Source of the DNA: a virus
DNA: 21,192 nt
Direction: 5' to 3' (one strand)
IMG/VR virus record: IMGVR_UViG_3300033148_001399
Coordinates: 1 to 21,192 of that record
Shown one piece after another: positions 1 through 7,529 of the stretch. The position numbers and the translations under genes were made by a program. The notes below the pieces were generated by a model. That model was not told the origin of the DNA, did not search any database, and saw only the letters and a list, made by a program, of their open reading frames with translations. The stretch's first letter is position 1; every line of letters starts with the position of its first letter.

Positions 1-41
1 AATTAATAATAGATTTAACCTATTTAAACTTTTTGAAGTCA

Positions 42-245
42 TCATATTATATTATTTAGTACTATTCCTAATAGCACTACGAAAAGAGTCAAAGCAGTTG
101 TTGCTATCCATCGGTTTAAGCTTACCTTCCCATTTGTTTTTAATTGATGTTTAATTATCTCTTGATGTGATGTATAATTATCTTTTTTGAATTTTCTAAT
201 TTCATCATATATATCTTTATTAGTTATTTCAATAAATTTTACCAT
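42..245 (-). CDS. small membrane protein, XhlA/holin-like topology
   Basis: A 67-residue protein. The ATG at 245 overlaps the stop of the preceding beta-propeller gene (TAATG), so it is translationally coupled; a TTG four codons further upstream is a weaker alternative. The N-terminal 45 residues are charged and probably helical. The last 20 or so (WIATTALTLFVVLLGIVLNN) form one clear membrane segment ending at the C-terminus. Soluble helix followed by a single C-terminal membrane anchor is the layout of XhlA-type proteins that accompany holins in tailed phages, and a position after the tail genes is where lysis genes often lie. The lysis role is inferred from topology and place only; no endolysin is visible in the window. 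Confidence 0.6.
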   Translation of the reverse strand: MVKFIEITNKDIYDEIRKFKKDNYTSHQEIIKHQLKTNGKVSLNRWIATTALTLFVVLLGIVLNNII

Positions 246-1297
246 TAGGTGCTCCAACTTTCATCTATTAACATTAATACTTGATTTTCTATTGATAAAA
301 TAATCTTATTAGTAGTATATTCCTGCAACAATGCTTTTGTAAAATTATTAGTTATAAAAGTATCATCACTGTGTCCTAATAAAGGTAAAGGAATAACTTG
401 CCAAGTAACACCATTATCTTTTGATTTATATAATAATACATTACTAGCCACAGCTGTTGCTCCTTCATAATAATATATTGCAAAATAAAGAAATCCATTA
501 TTAGCTTTTATTAAATTTGACGGAACTATTGCAGGTCCTGCATCTGTAATGTTTAATCTTTGAGTTCCACCTGATGTAGTATTTCCTGTTTCAATAAATT
601 TAGCATCATGATTTACCATAGCATAAGTTGTACTTGTTAAAGCTATCATACTTGACATACCTGTTGCAGTTACTCCTACTGAATTTTGTCCACTATCACT
701 CCAATTATTTCCACCATCATTTGTAGTCCAAATATTATCATTAACATCTATTGCTATTCCATCATTTGCATCCACCATATCAATAACCATGCAATCTACA
801 GCTGGTCCAGATGTACAAATTGTCCAATTATCTCCTGCATCTGTTGAATAAAATATGCTTCTTGCTGAAGCTCCTATATCGCAAGCTACTACTGCAACTG
901 CTGCTGTTGGAAAACTAATATCCCATACTTTTGTAATATTTGCAGGGTCAACACTTGCACTTGCCCAATTATCTCCACTATCTGAACTAATAGAAATATC
1001 TGCACTATCATGCGCACATATAATTGCTTTAGTATTGTCTGCATCACAAACTGTTCCTGGTCCAGTCATATCTGCTATATCTGCAGATGTAGCACCCCAA
1101 GTTGCTCCTGCGTCTGTGGTTCTTAATGTTGATGTTCCATTATAAGCTGTCCAAGTAGTTGCACTATGTGCTAATAATCCTAGACAATCGCCACCAATAT
1201 AATTTATAGTTTTATATCCTATTGCATTAAATCCATTTACTTCACTTCCATAAAGTATATCTCCATCAATCTTTGGAAATTCTCCTTCATTTGCCAT
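245..1297 (-). CDS. Asp-box beta-propeller, probable receptor-binding tail protein
   Basis: A 350-residue protein with five good Asp-boxes (S/T-x-D-x-G-x-x-W) at residues 60-67, 104-111, 151-158, 192-199 and 292-299. A degenerate sixth at 250-257 has TDAG but lacks the Trp. Spacing of 41-58 residues fits one box per blade of a six- or seven-bladed propeller, as in sialidases and BNR-repeat proteins. No signal peptide is visible. The first 25 residues are unlike the repeats and could attach it to the virion. Being last among the tail genes, with its own promoter, favours a role in binding a surface glycan or protein on the host. I cannot identify catalytic sialidase residues, so binding is more likely than cleavage. 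It has no Shine-Dalgarno sequence, and the TATA-like box ends 20 nt before the ATG, which suggests a leaderless mRNA. Confidence 0.75.
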   Translation of the reverse strand: MANEGEFPKIDGDILYGSEVNGFNAIGYKTINYIGGDCLGLLAHSATTWTAYNGTSTLRTTDAGATWGATSADIADMTGPGTVCDADNTKAIICAHDSADISISSDSGDNWASASVDPANITKVWDISFPTAAVAVVACDIGASARSIFYSTDAGDNWTICTSGPAVDCMVIDMVDANDGIAIDVNDNIWTTNDGGNNWSDSGQNSVGVTATGMSSMIALTSTTYAMVNHDAKFIETGNTTSGGTQRLNITDAGPAIVPSNLIKANNGFLYFAIYYYEGATAVASNVLLYKSKDNGVTWQVIPLPLLGHSDDTFITNNFTKALLQEYTTNKIILSIENQVLMLIDESWST

Positions 1298-1316
1298 ATT
1301 ATTTATTATTTACTAT

Positions 1317-1352
1317 CTTATATATATTTTAATTGATATAGTATATACTATA
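1317..1352 (-). promoter_or_regulatory. late promoter copy 1: palindrome plus TATA-like box
   Basis: On the minus strand a 16-bp perfect palindrome (TATAGTATATACTATA, 1337-1352) is followed, six bases after its TAGTATATACTA core, by TTAAAATATATATAAG (1317-1332). The box ends 20 nt before the ATG at 1297, and no ribosome site lies between. If the box is an archaeal TATA element, initiation would fall at or very near the ATG. The palindrome contains the stop codon of the preceding gene. The same layout recurs at 6706, 10980 and 14572. Confidence 0.7.
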
Positions 1353-1719
1353 ATACCTCCAATGTTGTAGTAATCTGTAATTCATTTGTTCCATTAAAAA
1401 CAACACTTCCAAATCCTTCTCTTTGCCAAGTACTACCAGTTAAAGTATCTGCACTTCCTATATTAAACAATCCAAACTCTGTTAAATGTAGTCCACTCAT
1501 TTGAACTGAATTAAAGTCTCCTTGAAATGATACTTTTCTATTAGTTGTAAAATCTGGACTTCCTGTTATTGGTTGTCTTATTATCTCATTGATTAATGTA
1601 TTATCACTTACACTAGCTGTTCCTGAACCACTACCAATTCCTATATGTCCTATAAATAATCCTACATTACTGCCTAATCCCCAAGTAACAAATTGTTTTC
1701 CATCATTTGTAAAAACCAT
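1348..1719 (-). CDS. small tail/baseplate-type protein, function unknown
   Basis: A 123-residue protein. The ATG at 1719 overlaps the tail hub stop (TGATG), with GGAGGT upstream at a spacing of about 9 nt; a TTG one codon earlier is possible. The sequence is rich in Gly, Ser and Thr and probably all beta. The stretch near residue 80 (LHLTEFGLFN) resembles the "EvGLF" motif seen in small phage tail and collar proteins. It sits between the tail hub and the beta-propeller, so a role at the tail tip or as an adaptor for the receptor-binding protein is reasonable. This is a positional inference; I do not recognise a named family with certainty. Confidence 0.6.
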   Translation of the reverse strand: MVFTNDGKQFVTWGLGSNVGLFIGHIGIGSGSGTASVSDNTLINEIIRQPITGSPDFTTNRKVSFQGDFNSVQMSGLHLTEFGLFNIGSADTLTGSTWQREGFGSVVFNGTNELQITTTLEVL

Positions 1720-3293
1720 CAAAAATTACCTCCACTTGTAATTGCACTTAAAGCATTTCTTGAATCTCCTAAAAAACTTAATCCACTTGTTAATACACTT
1801 CCTAATCTTCCACCTGCACTAGCTATACTTCCAGGATTTGTTCCAGGACCACCCAATATAAAAGAGCTACCTAATCCTTGTCTTGTTTGTACAAACCATA
1901 TACTTCCTCTTACTAATAAACTACCTGTTGCACTCTCTAATCTTGTTAAAACATCCGTATCTTGTCTATCTTGTGATTCCATCAAAGTTAATCTTTTACG
2001 AATATCAGTTATTTCATCAGTTAAATCTGTTATCTTTCTATCTAATCTTACTTTAATTATTTGTTCACTTTGTATTTTATTTCTATCAAAAGTGTAATCT
2101 ATATCTATTATTCCTGCTATATCATCTATATTAAAATCATTTAATACTATTTTAATTGTATTTCCAGGAGTTAAATCAAACCAACCATCTATATCTATTT
2201 CTAATCCTTTTAATGGATTTGATTTTTGTAATTCTGTTTGCAATATATTAGTTGCTATATTGGGGTCTTTTATTGATTTATCATTTATTATTTTTACTTT
2301 CTTTCCAAATTTAGTTATACTTGCTCTATCTTCTCCAAACTTAACAATAGGTAATTCTCTGTCATAGGTTGAAAATATACTTCCTCCACTTATTGGTATT
2401 GAACTATAACCTATATCTGTTCCACTTATAAATATTAATTGTTTATCATGAAAATTAACATAGTAATCAGGACCAGATGTTACTGTTTCTGTAATATCAA
2501 ATATTTGTCCTTTTAATGGATTTCCTAAATAACTTATTAGTGTATTATGAGGTTTAGATAAAAGAGTAAATACACTTCCAGGTTCTCCACCCCATGTACT
2601 GCCATCTAATCTATTTACTTCTTGAAATCCTGCTAAATATCTATCACCATATACCCATACACTATTTGTCATTCTTTCTCTTGTTGTTTTAAAATTTGTT
2701 TTAAGAATGTTAGTATTATCTAAAGTTATTCCACTACTTACATTATTAATCTTTTTAAAATGTAAATCTTTATCTTTATCTATATAAAAGAAAAATCCTG
2801 ATAATTTTGCTAATTCATTTAAAGCTTCAAATACATTTAAATGATTAAATACCATTCTAGGTAAAGTAATTTCAGTTGTGTCCACATTATTAGTTGTAAT
2901 ATCTGAGACATTATTATCCATTATGTTTGTAACAATAGTACTTACCTCACTATTTGTATAAACTACAGGTTCTACTGTTATATCCTGTAATCTTAAAGTA
3001 TAATCTCTTCCTTTTAATTCTACTATTTGAGTATTTTCTTTACCTATAAAATTAACTTTTTCTACAATTCCCACTAATAATCTTTGATTGTCTCCTAAAG
3101 TGTCTGAGTCATTTGCCCAAATAACTATTTCTTCTCCTATATTAAAATCTGTAGCGTGTCTTCCTGCTGGACTATCAAATATTACTGTAAAAAAAGAAGC
3201 ACTATTAAATTCTGATACACTCTTTTGAACTCTTAGGTTTCTATAATCAGAAAAATCTATTTCATTTATTTCTATTTTGGTAAATATTGTCAT
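1719..3293 (-). CDS. tail hub / baseplate protein (gpD/gp27-like)
   Basis: A 524-residue protein that starts by ATGA overlap with the tape measure stop. The N-terminal third reads like the beta-barrel hub domain of late-control gpD/gp27-type proteins: nucleated beta strands, a segment such as RLLVGIVEKVNFIGKENTQ, then GRDYTLRLQD. A helical insertion with FEALNELAKLSGFFFYID (about residues 155-175) is typical of that fold. Around residues 415-450 there is a short coiled coil (TDLTDEITDIRKRLTLMESQ), and the C-terminal 70 residues are Gly/Ser-rich. It should form the trimeric hub closing the tail tube at the tip, next to the tape measure. The family call rests on this pattern and the gene order. 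Confidence 0.7.
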   Translation of the reverse strand: MTIFTKIEINEIDFSDYRNLRVQKSVSEFNSASFFTVIFDSPAGRHATDFNIGEEIVIWANDSDTLGDNQRLLVGIVEKVNFIGKENTQIVELKGRDYTLRLQDITVEPVVYTNSEVSTIVTNIMDNNVSDITTNNVDTTEITLPRMVFNHLNVFEALNELAKLSGFFFYIDKDKDLHFKKINNVSSGITLDNTNILKTNFKTTRERMTNSVWVYGDRYLAGFQEVNRLDGSTWGGEPGSVFTLLSKPHNTLISYLGNPLKGQIFDITETVTSGPDYYVNFHDKQLIFISGTDIGYSSIPISGGSIFSTYDRELPIVKFGEDRASITKFGKKVKIINDKSIKDPNIATNILQTELQKSNPLKGLEIDIDGWFDLTPGNTIKIVLNDFNIDDIAGIIDIDYTFDRNKIQSEQIIKVRLDRKITDLTDEITDIRKRLTLMESQDRQDTDVLTRLESATGSLLVRGSIWFVQTRQGLGSSFILGGPGTNPGSIASAGGRLGSVLTSGLSFLGDSRNALSAITSGGNF

Positions 3294-4594
3294 AAGCTCA
3301 CCTTATTATTTAATTCGTTTGAAAGTGCCCTACTTATATCCTCAGCGTCTAATCCTTGTACTACTCCAATATTCACTGTTACTCCTCCACTTTGATTAGC
3401 TGGAATTATTGTTTCTCCTTTATGTAAACTAGCTAATCCATCGTGAGGCATTACTCCTCCTGTTTGAAAAGAAGGTATTATACCACTAGATACTGAACCT
3501 CCAAAACCTCCAAAAAATCCTCCAAAGAAATTAGATACTCTACCTATCATTTTTGCTATTTCTTTTAATATTTCTAAAAATGAACCAAGAATATTATTTC
3601 CTCTTTTAAATGCAGGAATTAAATTCTCATCAATCATTCTTCCTAATCCTAATCCTGCTATAAATGCTGCACTGATAACTAATGTTATTAATCCAATTAA
3701 TATTAACCAAGGTGTTGCAGCTATTGTAAGAAGTGCTATAGCAACTGTTAATCCTGTAACTGCCACTGTAAATACTCCCACTATTGCTGTTGCTTTTTTT
3801 ACTTCAGGTGGTAAATTTTTAAAAAATTGTAATAATTCAGTTAATTTAGGTAATAATGTTTCTAAAACAGGTATAAAAGTAAATCCTATTTCTTCTTGTA
3901 ATTCTTGAAATCTTTCTTGTACTATTCTTATTTGATTTGCTGCTTGGTCTTGAGTTCTATTAAAATCTCCTATTGCATTTTTAGATTGCTCCATTGCAAT
4001 TTCAAGAGTAACTTGAGCTTTTGCTTGTTTTAATGCTGCACCAGTTAAATTCTTCATTCCTTTTTCTGCTAATCTTGCTTGAATATCAGTTTCTAAAATA
4101 GCTATACCCAAACTCTTAATACTCTCTCTTTCTCCTAACAATGCTCTAGTTAATGCTTGACTTGCTCTTGCAGTTCCACCCTCTATATTAGTAAAACTAG
4201 CTAAATCTGCAGCTAATTCATTTACTGATTTAGACATCTTTAATGCAGCTCTATCTGTAAATCCAAAACCTGATAATAAATCACCTGTATCACCTAGTAA
4301 TTTTCTAGCTGTACTTCCAGCTAAACCAAAGTTTTTAGCAAAATCTTCTGCTACTTGTTCTGCTGATTGACCTACTTCATCAAATACCTGATTAAATTTA
4401 GAGAAAACTTCTTGAGCATCCACTGCAGCTTTGGTTGCTTTAACTAATCCAACTGCTATTACTCCTCCTGCAACACCTCCGATTAAAGCTGCCTTTCTAA
4501 AATTTTGCATAGATAAATTTGCTTTATTAAAAGTTTTACTAAATTCATCTCTTGCCTTAATTACTATTTGTACAACATTTTGTCCGAATATCAT
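3290..4594 (-). CDS. tail tape measure protein (short)
   Basis: A 434-residue protein. Its ATG overlaps the stop of the small chaperone ORF (TAATG). The N-terminal part is helical and Ala/Lys-rich with a first hydrophobic stretch at about residues 34-53. A long central helical domain contains many Gln and Asp residues. A hydrophobic block at about 268-318 looks like two or three membrane-crossing helices. A Gly-rich region (FFGGFFGGFGG) precedes a C-terminal segment with the HKGETIIPA motif common at the ends of tape measure proteins. It sits directly after the chaperone pair and before the hub. At about 1.5 angstrom per residue a fully helical ruler of this size gives a tail of about 65 nm or less. 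Confidence 0.88.
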   Translation of the reverse strand: MIFGQNVVQIVIKARDEFSKTFNKANLSMQNFRKAALIGGVAGGVIAVGLVKATKAAVDAQEVFSKFNQVFDEVGQSAEQVAEDFAKNFGLAGSTARKLLGDTGDLLSGFGFTDRAALKMSKSVNELAADLASFTNIEGGTARASQALTRALLGERESIKSLGIAILETDIQARLAEKGMKNLTGAALKQAKAQVTLEIAMEQSKNAIGDFNRTQDQAANQIRIVQERFQELQEEIGFTFIPVLETLLPKLTELLQFFKNLPPEVKKATAIVGVFTVAVTGLTVAIALLTIAATPWLILIGLITLVISAAFIAGLGLGRMIDENLIPAFKRGNNILGSFLEILKEIAKMIGRVSNFFGGFFGGFGGSVSSGIIPSFQTGGVMPHDGLASLHKGETIIPANQSGGVTVNIGVVQGLDAEDISRALSNELNNKVSL

Positions 4595-4743
4595 TATCTT
4601 CTTTTAGCTTTTCTTATAGCTTTTTTTTGTTCTGCCCCCAATTTATTAATGTATTTGATAACACCTAAATAATCTTTTATCTTTAACTCTCTAACATAAT
4701 CTAAAGTCCATTTAAAATGGTCACATATTCCTAATTCATTCAT
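4594..4743 (-). CDS. second tail assembly chaperone ORF (gpT-like position)
   Basis: A 49-residue ORF starting MNELGICDHFKW and ending in a very basic tail (KKAIRKAKRR). The ATG overlaps the upstream chaperone stop as ATGA, and its own TAA overlaps the tape measure ATG as TAATG, so all three are translationally coupled. In many siphoviruses this slot holds the frameshift-made second half of the tail assembly chaperone (lambda G/GT type). Here the -1 frame is open across the junction, but I see no convincing slippery heptamer, and a proper ATG is present. It therefore seems to be a separate small protein. Function is inferred from position and size. Confidence 0.65.
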   Translation of the reverse strand: MNELGICDHFKWTLDYVRELKIKDYLGVIKYINKLGAEQKKAIRKAKRR

Positions 4744-4976
4744 AATTGAGGTTTCTGAAAATCTTTTAATCCATTCATTTCATTAATAAGATTTTGTAAT
4801 TTAATTCCATCCTTCATAGATAGATTTTCATATTCTTCTTCAGTCATTTCTGTAGCTAAGATTATTACCTTTTTTGCTGCTTGTTCTTTAGTTATATCGT
4901 TTAAACTAGTAACATCTTTATACTTAATTTCTTTTATAGTATAAGTTTTACCATTAACTTCTATTTCTTTTTCCAT
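4740..4976 (-). CDS. tail assembly chaperone (gpG-like)
   Basis: A 78-residue acidic protein. It begins with the typical MEKEIEVNGKTYTIKEI pattern (two short beta strands) and continues with a helical part containing TEMTEEEYENLSMKDGIKLQ. This is the usual form of small siphovirus tail assembly chaperones encoded between the tail tube and the tape measure. The start is firm: GGGAGGTAAT directly precedes the ATG, although the spacing of 4 nt after GGAGG is short. It would coat the tape measure during tail assembly and be absent from the mature virion. The assignment uses gene order plus sequence character. Confidence 0.75.
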   Translation of the reverse strand: MEKEIEVNGKTYTIKEIKYKDVTSLNDITKEQAAKKVIILATEMTEEEYENLSMKDGIKLQNLINEMNGLKDFQKPQL

Positions 4977-5003
4977 ATTACCTCCCTTTTAATTTAAAAA
5001 GGA

Positions 5004-6026
5004 TTACCAAGGATTGTAATTTACTTCAGTATCAAAGCAACTTCCTACAACTGATTTTGGCCTTATTTCTAAAGTAGCTTCTGTTGTTCCTTCTACAACA
5101 CTTGGTGCTTCAAATGATGTTATTTTACAATCATTTAATCCAAATATTGCATGTTGACTACCTGTTGTTACATCTTTATTCATATCTAATGTACAATTGA
5201 ATGTTCCATTATCTTTGTATAAATCTTGATATAATACATCTGCATCTTCTGCATCTAAATCCATAGTCACTGTGAAAGTATAATCTCTATTTCCTACAAT
5301 AGGTGCTGAAATATCTCTACTGCCATTCAAATAATGAGGTGCATCTATATTGTTATTAATTTCAAAATCAAATGATTTCACTGTATCCATAGTTGTTCCT
5401 GAAATTGTTATAGAACAATCACTCCATAAAAAGGGTGTTAATCCACTTCTTGTAGTTGTTGTACTACTTGTTCCTGAACTAAATGTTAATGTCTGTCCAA
5501 CATAATCTACTGCTACTTGTACTTTTTCTCCTTGAGTTGCACTAATAGTTGTTGTGTTAGGTACACATCCTCCAATAGTTCTAATCATATTTTTACCTGT
5601 TCCTACTCCTTGTTTAGAATCCTCTAAAGTAAAAGATAAAGGTGTTCTTAAAGCTCCAGTTCCACTTACAAAAGCATTACCCCAAACATTAGTTGATACT
5701 TCTGTTGCTAAATGAAATGATTTACTTCCAGCTGCAGTATCTACAATACTACCAATAGCCATAAAAGGTATTCTCATATTAGCTGGGTGATAAGTTAAAG
5801 TTCCTGTCACATCTCTTGGTCCATCATCAAATGTATCAAAGTTTCTAGTTGCTGTTCCTAAGTATCTTGTTTCAATCTTATTCTCAGCGTCATCAATACT
5901 ATTATCTGTTACTTGTCCTATCCAAGCTACACTTCCAGTTATTCCAGTTGTATCATTTCCATTAGCATAAGTTCCACTCTCTAATAACATTACTACTTTA
6001 TTTTGGTCCGAAATAAATCGGGTCAT
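5004..6026 (-). CDS. major tail tube protein
   Basis: A 340-residue, beta-rich protein placed between the tail terminator and the tail assembly chaperone, the standard slot for the tail tube subunit. The N-terminal half contains a pattern typical of tube proteins: SIDDAENKIETRYLG, then DGPRDVTGTLTYHPAN. The later half has SCDIT-like strands and a loop with an Asn-rich NNNIDAPHYLNGSRD segment, followed by EATLEIRPKS near the end. It is longer than minimal tube proteins, so it may carry an extra decorative domain. The ATG at 6026 lies nine bases after the stop of the HNH ORF. The nearest strong ribosome site (GGAGGTAAT) is about 26 nt upstream, inside the HNH reading frame, so initiation may depend on coupling. 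Confidence 0.75.
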   Translation of the reverse strand: MTRFISDQNKVVMLLESGTYANGNDTTGITGSVAWIGQVTDNSIDDAENKIETRYLGTATRNFDTFDDGPRDVTGTLTYHPANMRIPFMAIGSIVDTAAGSKSFHLATEVSTNVWGNAFVSGTGALRTPLSFTLEDSKQGVGTGKNMIRTIGGCVPNTTTISATQGEKVQVAVDYVGQTLTFSSGTSSTTTTRSGLTPFLWSDCSITISGTTMDTVKSFDFEINNNIDAPHYLNGSRDISAPIVGNRDYTFTVTMDLDAEDADVLYQDLYKDNGTFNCTLDMNKDVTTGSQHAIFGLNDCKITSFEAPSVVEGTTEATLEIRPKSVVGSCFDTEVNYNPW

Positions 6027-6035
6027 ATTACTAAA

Positions 6036-6188
6036 TTACTCATTTGTAATTACCTCCTTTATAAGATTTTTATAAATATCATGTTCTTTTGCATGACAAC
6101 TATAACATAAAATTTCTATATTCTCTAAATCATTATTATTAATATTCTTATCCTTATGATGTACTAATCTTTTACAATTTTTTATCAT
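6036..6188 (-). CDS. HNH endonuclease core, probably truncated
   Basis: A 50-residue ORF that starts one base after the TAA of the tail terminator gene. It contains the HNH heart: VHHKDKNINNNDLENIEILC, then SCHAKEHD, giving the HH pair, the Asn-rich loop and the CxxCH zinc site. The usual N-terminal zinc knuckle and first strand of free-standing HNH homing enzymes are missing, so it is either a minimal form or a remnant. A longer reading frame starts inside the tail terminator gene at 6218 but has no ribosome site. The ORF sits between two essential tail genes, a common landing place for homing endonucleases. A nuclease activity is uncertain given the missing N-terminus. Confidence 0.65.
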   Translation of the reverse strand: MIKNCKRLVHHKDKNINNNDLENIEILCYSCHAKEHDIYKNLIKEVITNE

Positions 6189-6189
6189 T

Positions 6190-6645
6190 TTATTGAGTAT
6201 TCCAAAAGGTGTAGGCAAATTGTCCTATCCTTGATTTAATTCCTCTTTCTCCCTCTTCATCTAATTCTACTGCACTTAATAATGTAAAATCGTGTAAATT
6301 GTTTGCTATACTTCCTGTACTAGCAGTAAATTGTATTTGTCTTAATCTATCATAAACATCTGTAAATAATGTATCTTTTTCTTTTTGATTTCTTGCCCAT
6401 ATTCTTACCTCTAATGTAATTCTTACATCCATTGCAGTTGTTTGCATTCCAGCTCTATTTGCTTCTTGATTAAGTAATTTTATTGTAATTAATGGATATT
6501 TTACTTCTCTTTCTGGATAGCTTGTCATTACAAATTTAGAACTATTACCTCGTTTTGTACTAATTGGGTCAGTCACATTACTAATTAAATCGCTTTTTAT
6601 AAAAAATAATACATCTCGTATAAATGTGTTAATTTCAACTGCTAT
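6190..6645 (-). CDS. tail terminator / minor tail protein, AUA start likely
   Basis: The protein lies between the gp10-like neck gene and the tail tube, the slot of the tail terminator (gpU-like). The core contains KYPLITIKLLNQ, then a strand rich in TLEVRIWARNQKEKDTLFTD and a helix YDRLRQIQ, matching the alpha/beta form of that family. The nearest ordinary start is a GTG at 6576 (128 residues) with no ribosome site. The same frame stays open upstream to a TAA at 6652-6654 and encodes a convincing N-terminal helix (AVEINTFIRDVLFFIKSDLI). It contains no ATG, GTG or TTG upstream of 6576. GAGGT at 6653-6657 lies seven bases before an ATA codon at 6643-6645 that is followed by GCA GTT GAA. I therefore take ATA at 6645 (151 residues) as the probable start, or as a mutated ATG. 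Confidence 0.7.
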   Translation of the reverse strand: MAVEINTFIRDVLFFIKSDLISNVTDPISTKRGNSSKFVMTSYPEREVKYPLITIKLLNQEANRAGMQTTAMDVRITLEVRIWARNQKEKDTLFTDVYDRLRQIQFTASTGSIANNLHDFTLLSAVELDEEGERGIKSRIGQFAYTFWNTQ

Positions 6646-6682
6646 TTTGTTTACCTCGCTTGGTTTGTTTATAACTCGCTTG
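6645..6682 (-). repeat. imperfect tandem repeat in leader of tail terminator gene
   Basis: Two adjacent copies of about 18-19 nt (6645-6662 and 6664-6682) share CAAGCGAG and TAAACAAA on the minus strand. The copy nearer the gene reads GCGAGGTAAACAAA and supplies the ribosome site. The farther copy reads GCGAGTTATAAACAAA and is not followed by a start codon. It looks like a local duplication of the ribosome-binding region. Confidence 0.6.
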
Positions 6683-6705
6683 TTATAGTATAATTAAACT
6701 ATCTT

Positions 6706-6739
6706 CTTTTATATATTTTAATTAAAATGTTATATACCT
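6706..6739 (-). promoter_or_regulatory. late promoter copy 2 (tail operon)
   Basis: TTAAAATATATAAAAG at 6706-6721 on the minus strand is identical to the box at 10980-10995. Six bases upstream is AGGTATATAACA (6728-6739), a degenerate match (8 of 12) to the TAGTATATACTA element of the other copies. The box ends 61 nt before the ATA start proposed for the tail terminator and 130 nt before its GTG. The upstream half overlaps the stop codon of the preceding neck gene. Confidence 0.6.
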
Positions 6740-7104
6740 CTTTTAATTTCTTTTTCTATTAATTGTCTAATTTTCTGTTTCTCACGAGATTTAGTATTAG
6801 CAAAATGTCTTCTAGCTTTCATTTTACTAGTGCCAAATTCTAAATCATCTGCATAACTTAATTCACTAAATACTTTGGTTTGATTTTTATTATTTTCAAT
6901 ATCTACACTATTAAGAAATCTACCTGTATCTACACTTCTTGGTTCTGGTCTTCTTCCAGCAATACTTAATTTTACTTCATTTAAAGTATGTAGAGTTGCA
7001 TCTTTTAATCCTATCTGTATTGCTTTAGAAATATTATCTCTTTTTTTATTCATAAATTTTATTAATTTATTTACTCCTGCTAATTCTATGTCTATTTTAG
7101 GCAT
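6730..7104 (-). CDS. HK97 gp10-like neck / tail completion protein
   Basis: A 124-residue basic protein with the hallmarks of the HK97 gp10-like family. An N-terminal strand MPKIDIELAGVNKLI is followed by a helix, then VDTGRFLNSV, YADDLEFGTSKMKARRHF and a basic C-terminal helix. In the family these give the "DTG.l..S" and "YA..vEfGT..~~arPF" motifs. These proteins sit at the joint between head-tail connector and tail. The start overlaps the stop of the gene before it, so the two are coupled. The family recognition is fairly firm; the exact role in this virus follows from the family and gene order. Confidence 0.82.
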   Translation of the reverse strand: MPKIDIELAGVNKLIKFMNKKRDNISKAIQIGLKDATLHTLNEVKLSIAGRRPEPRSVDTGRFLNSVDIENNKNQTKVFSELSYADDLEFGTSKMKARRHFANTKSREKQKIRQLIEKEIKRGI

Positions 7105-7529
7105 TATCTATAAGCTAAACTTCCTGTTGTTAATTTTCTAATAAATATCTTTCTATATATTCGTTGGTCTTCAACTTCAGGGTTTATTCCTCCTGGTATC
7201 TTTGTGAATATTTGGTCAGTAGTAGTCGCACTGCCTAATTGTATCTCTACTTGAAATTCAGAACCAGTAAAACTTAAACTTCCATTAACATATAATCTTT
7301 GGTCAGAATCAATTAATTTTCCTTGTTCTACTAAAACACTATCTGCTTGTCCTATTGGTAATACTATTCCACTAGTCCATAGTGTATTTCCAGATTTAGC
7401 TAATATAACTTCATCATCCCATACACTACCATTCACATGAGATAAAGCATAGTAGGTTATACCTATAGGTTTACCAGCTTTACTTATAATACTATTAAAA
7501 CCATTACTTAAGCTATCTTTTAAACTCAA
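7104..7529 (-). CDS. probable head closure / stopper protein
   Basis: A 141-residue protein with an N-terminal helix (LKDSLSNGFNSIISKAGKPI) followed by a mostly beta body containing WTSGIVLPIGQADSVLVEQG and a basic end (IYRKIFIRKLTTGSLAYR). It lies between the adaptor candidate and the gp10-like gene, where SPP1 gp16/HK97 gp7-type stoppers are encoded. Its size and beta-barrel character fit. The first codons overlap the end of the upstream gene by four bases (ATGA type). The assignment is positional; I do not see a diagnostic motif. Confidence 0.5.
   Translation of the reverse strand: MSLKDSLSNGFNSIISKAGKPIGITYYALSHVNGSVWDDEVILAKSGNTLWTSGIVLPIGQADSVLVEQGKLIDSDQRLYVNGSLSFTGSEFQVEIQLGSATTTDQIFTKIPGGINPEVEDQRIYRKIFIRKLTTGSLAYR

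Noticed and set aside
855-1145. Plus-strand ORF of 96 codons and similar plus-strand ORFs at 1693, 9109, 10037, 10523, 13321, 13603, 14996, 16703, 17430 and 19145
   Set aside because: They lie opposite well-supported minus-strand genes, have low-complexity Ser/Leu/Ile composition and no ribosome sites; they are mirror images of real genes.
4740-4800. Programmed -1 frameshift joining the two tail chaperone ORFs
   Set aside because: The -1 frame is open across the junction, but no X-XXY-YYZ heptamer is present and the second ORF has its own ATG; kept as separate genes.
6014-6588. Similar short sequence (TTAGTAATRTGAC) at the tail tube start and near the tail terminator GTG, possible insertion-site duplication around the HNH ORF
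   Set aside because: The copies do not bracket the HNH ORF exactly and are short in AT-rich DNA, so chance is likely.
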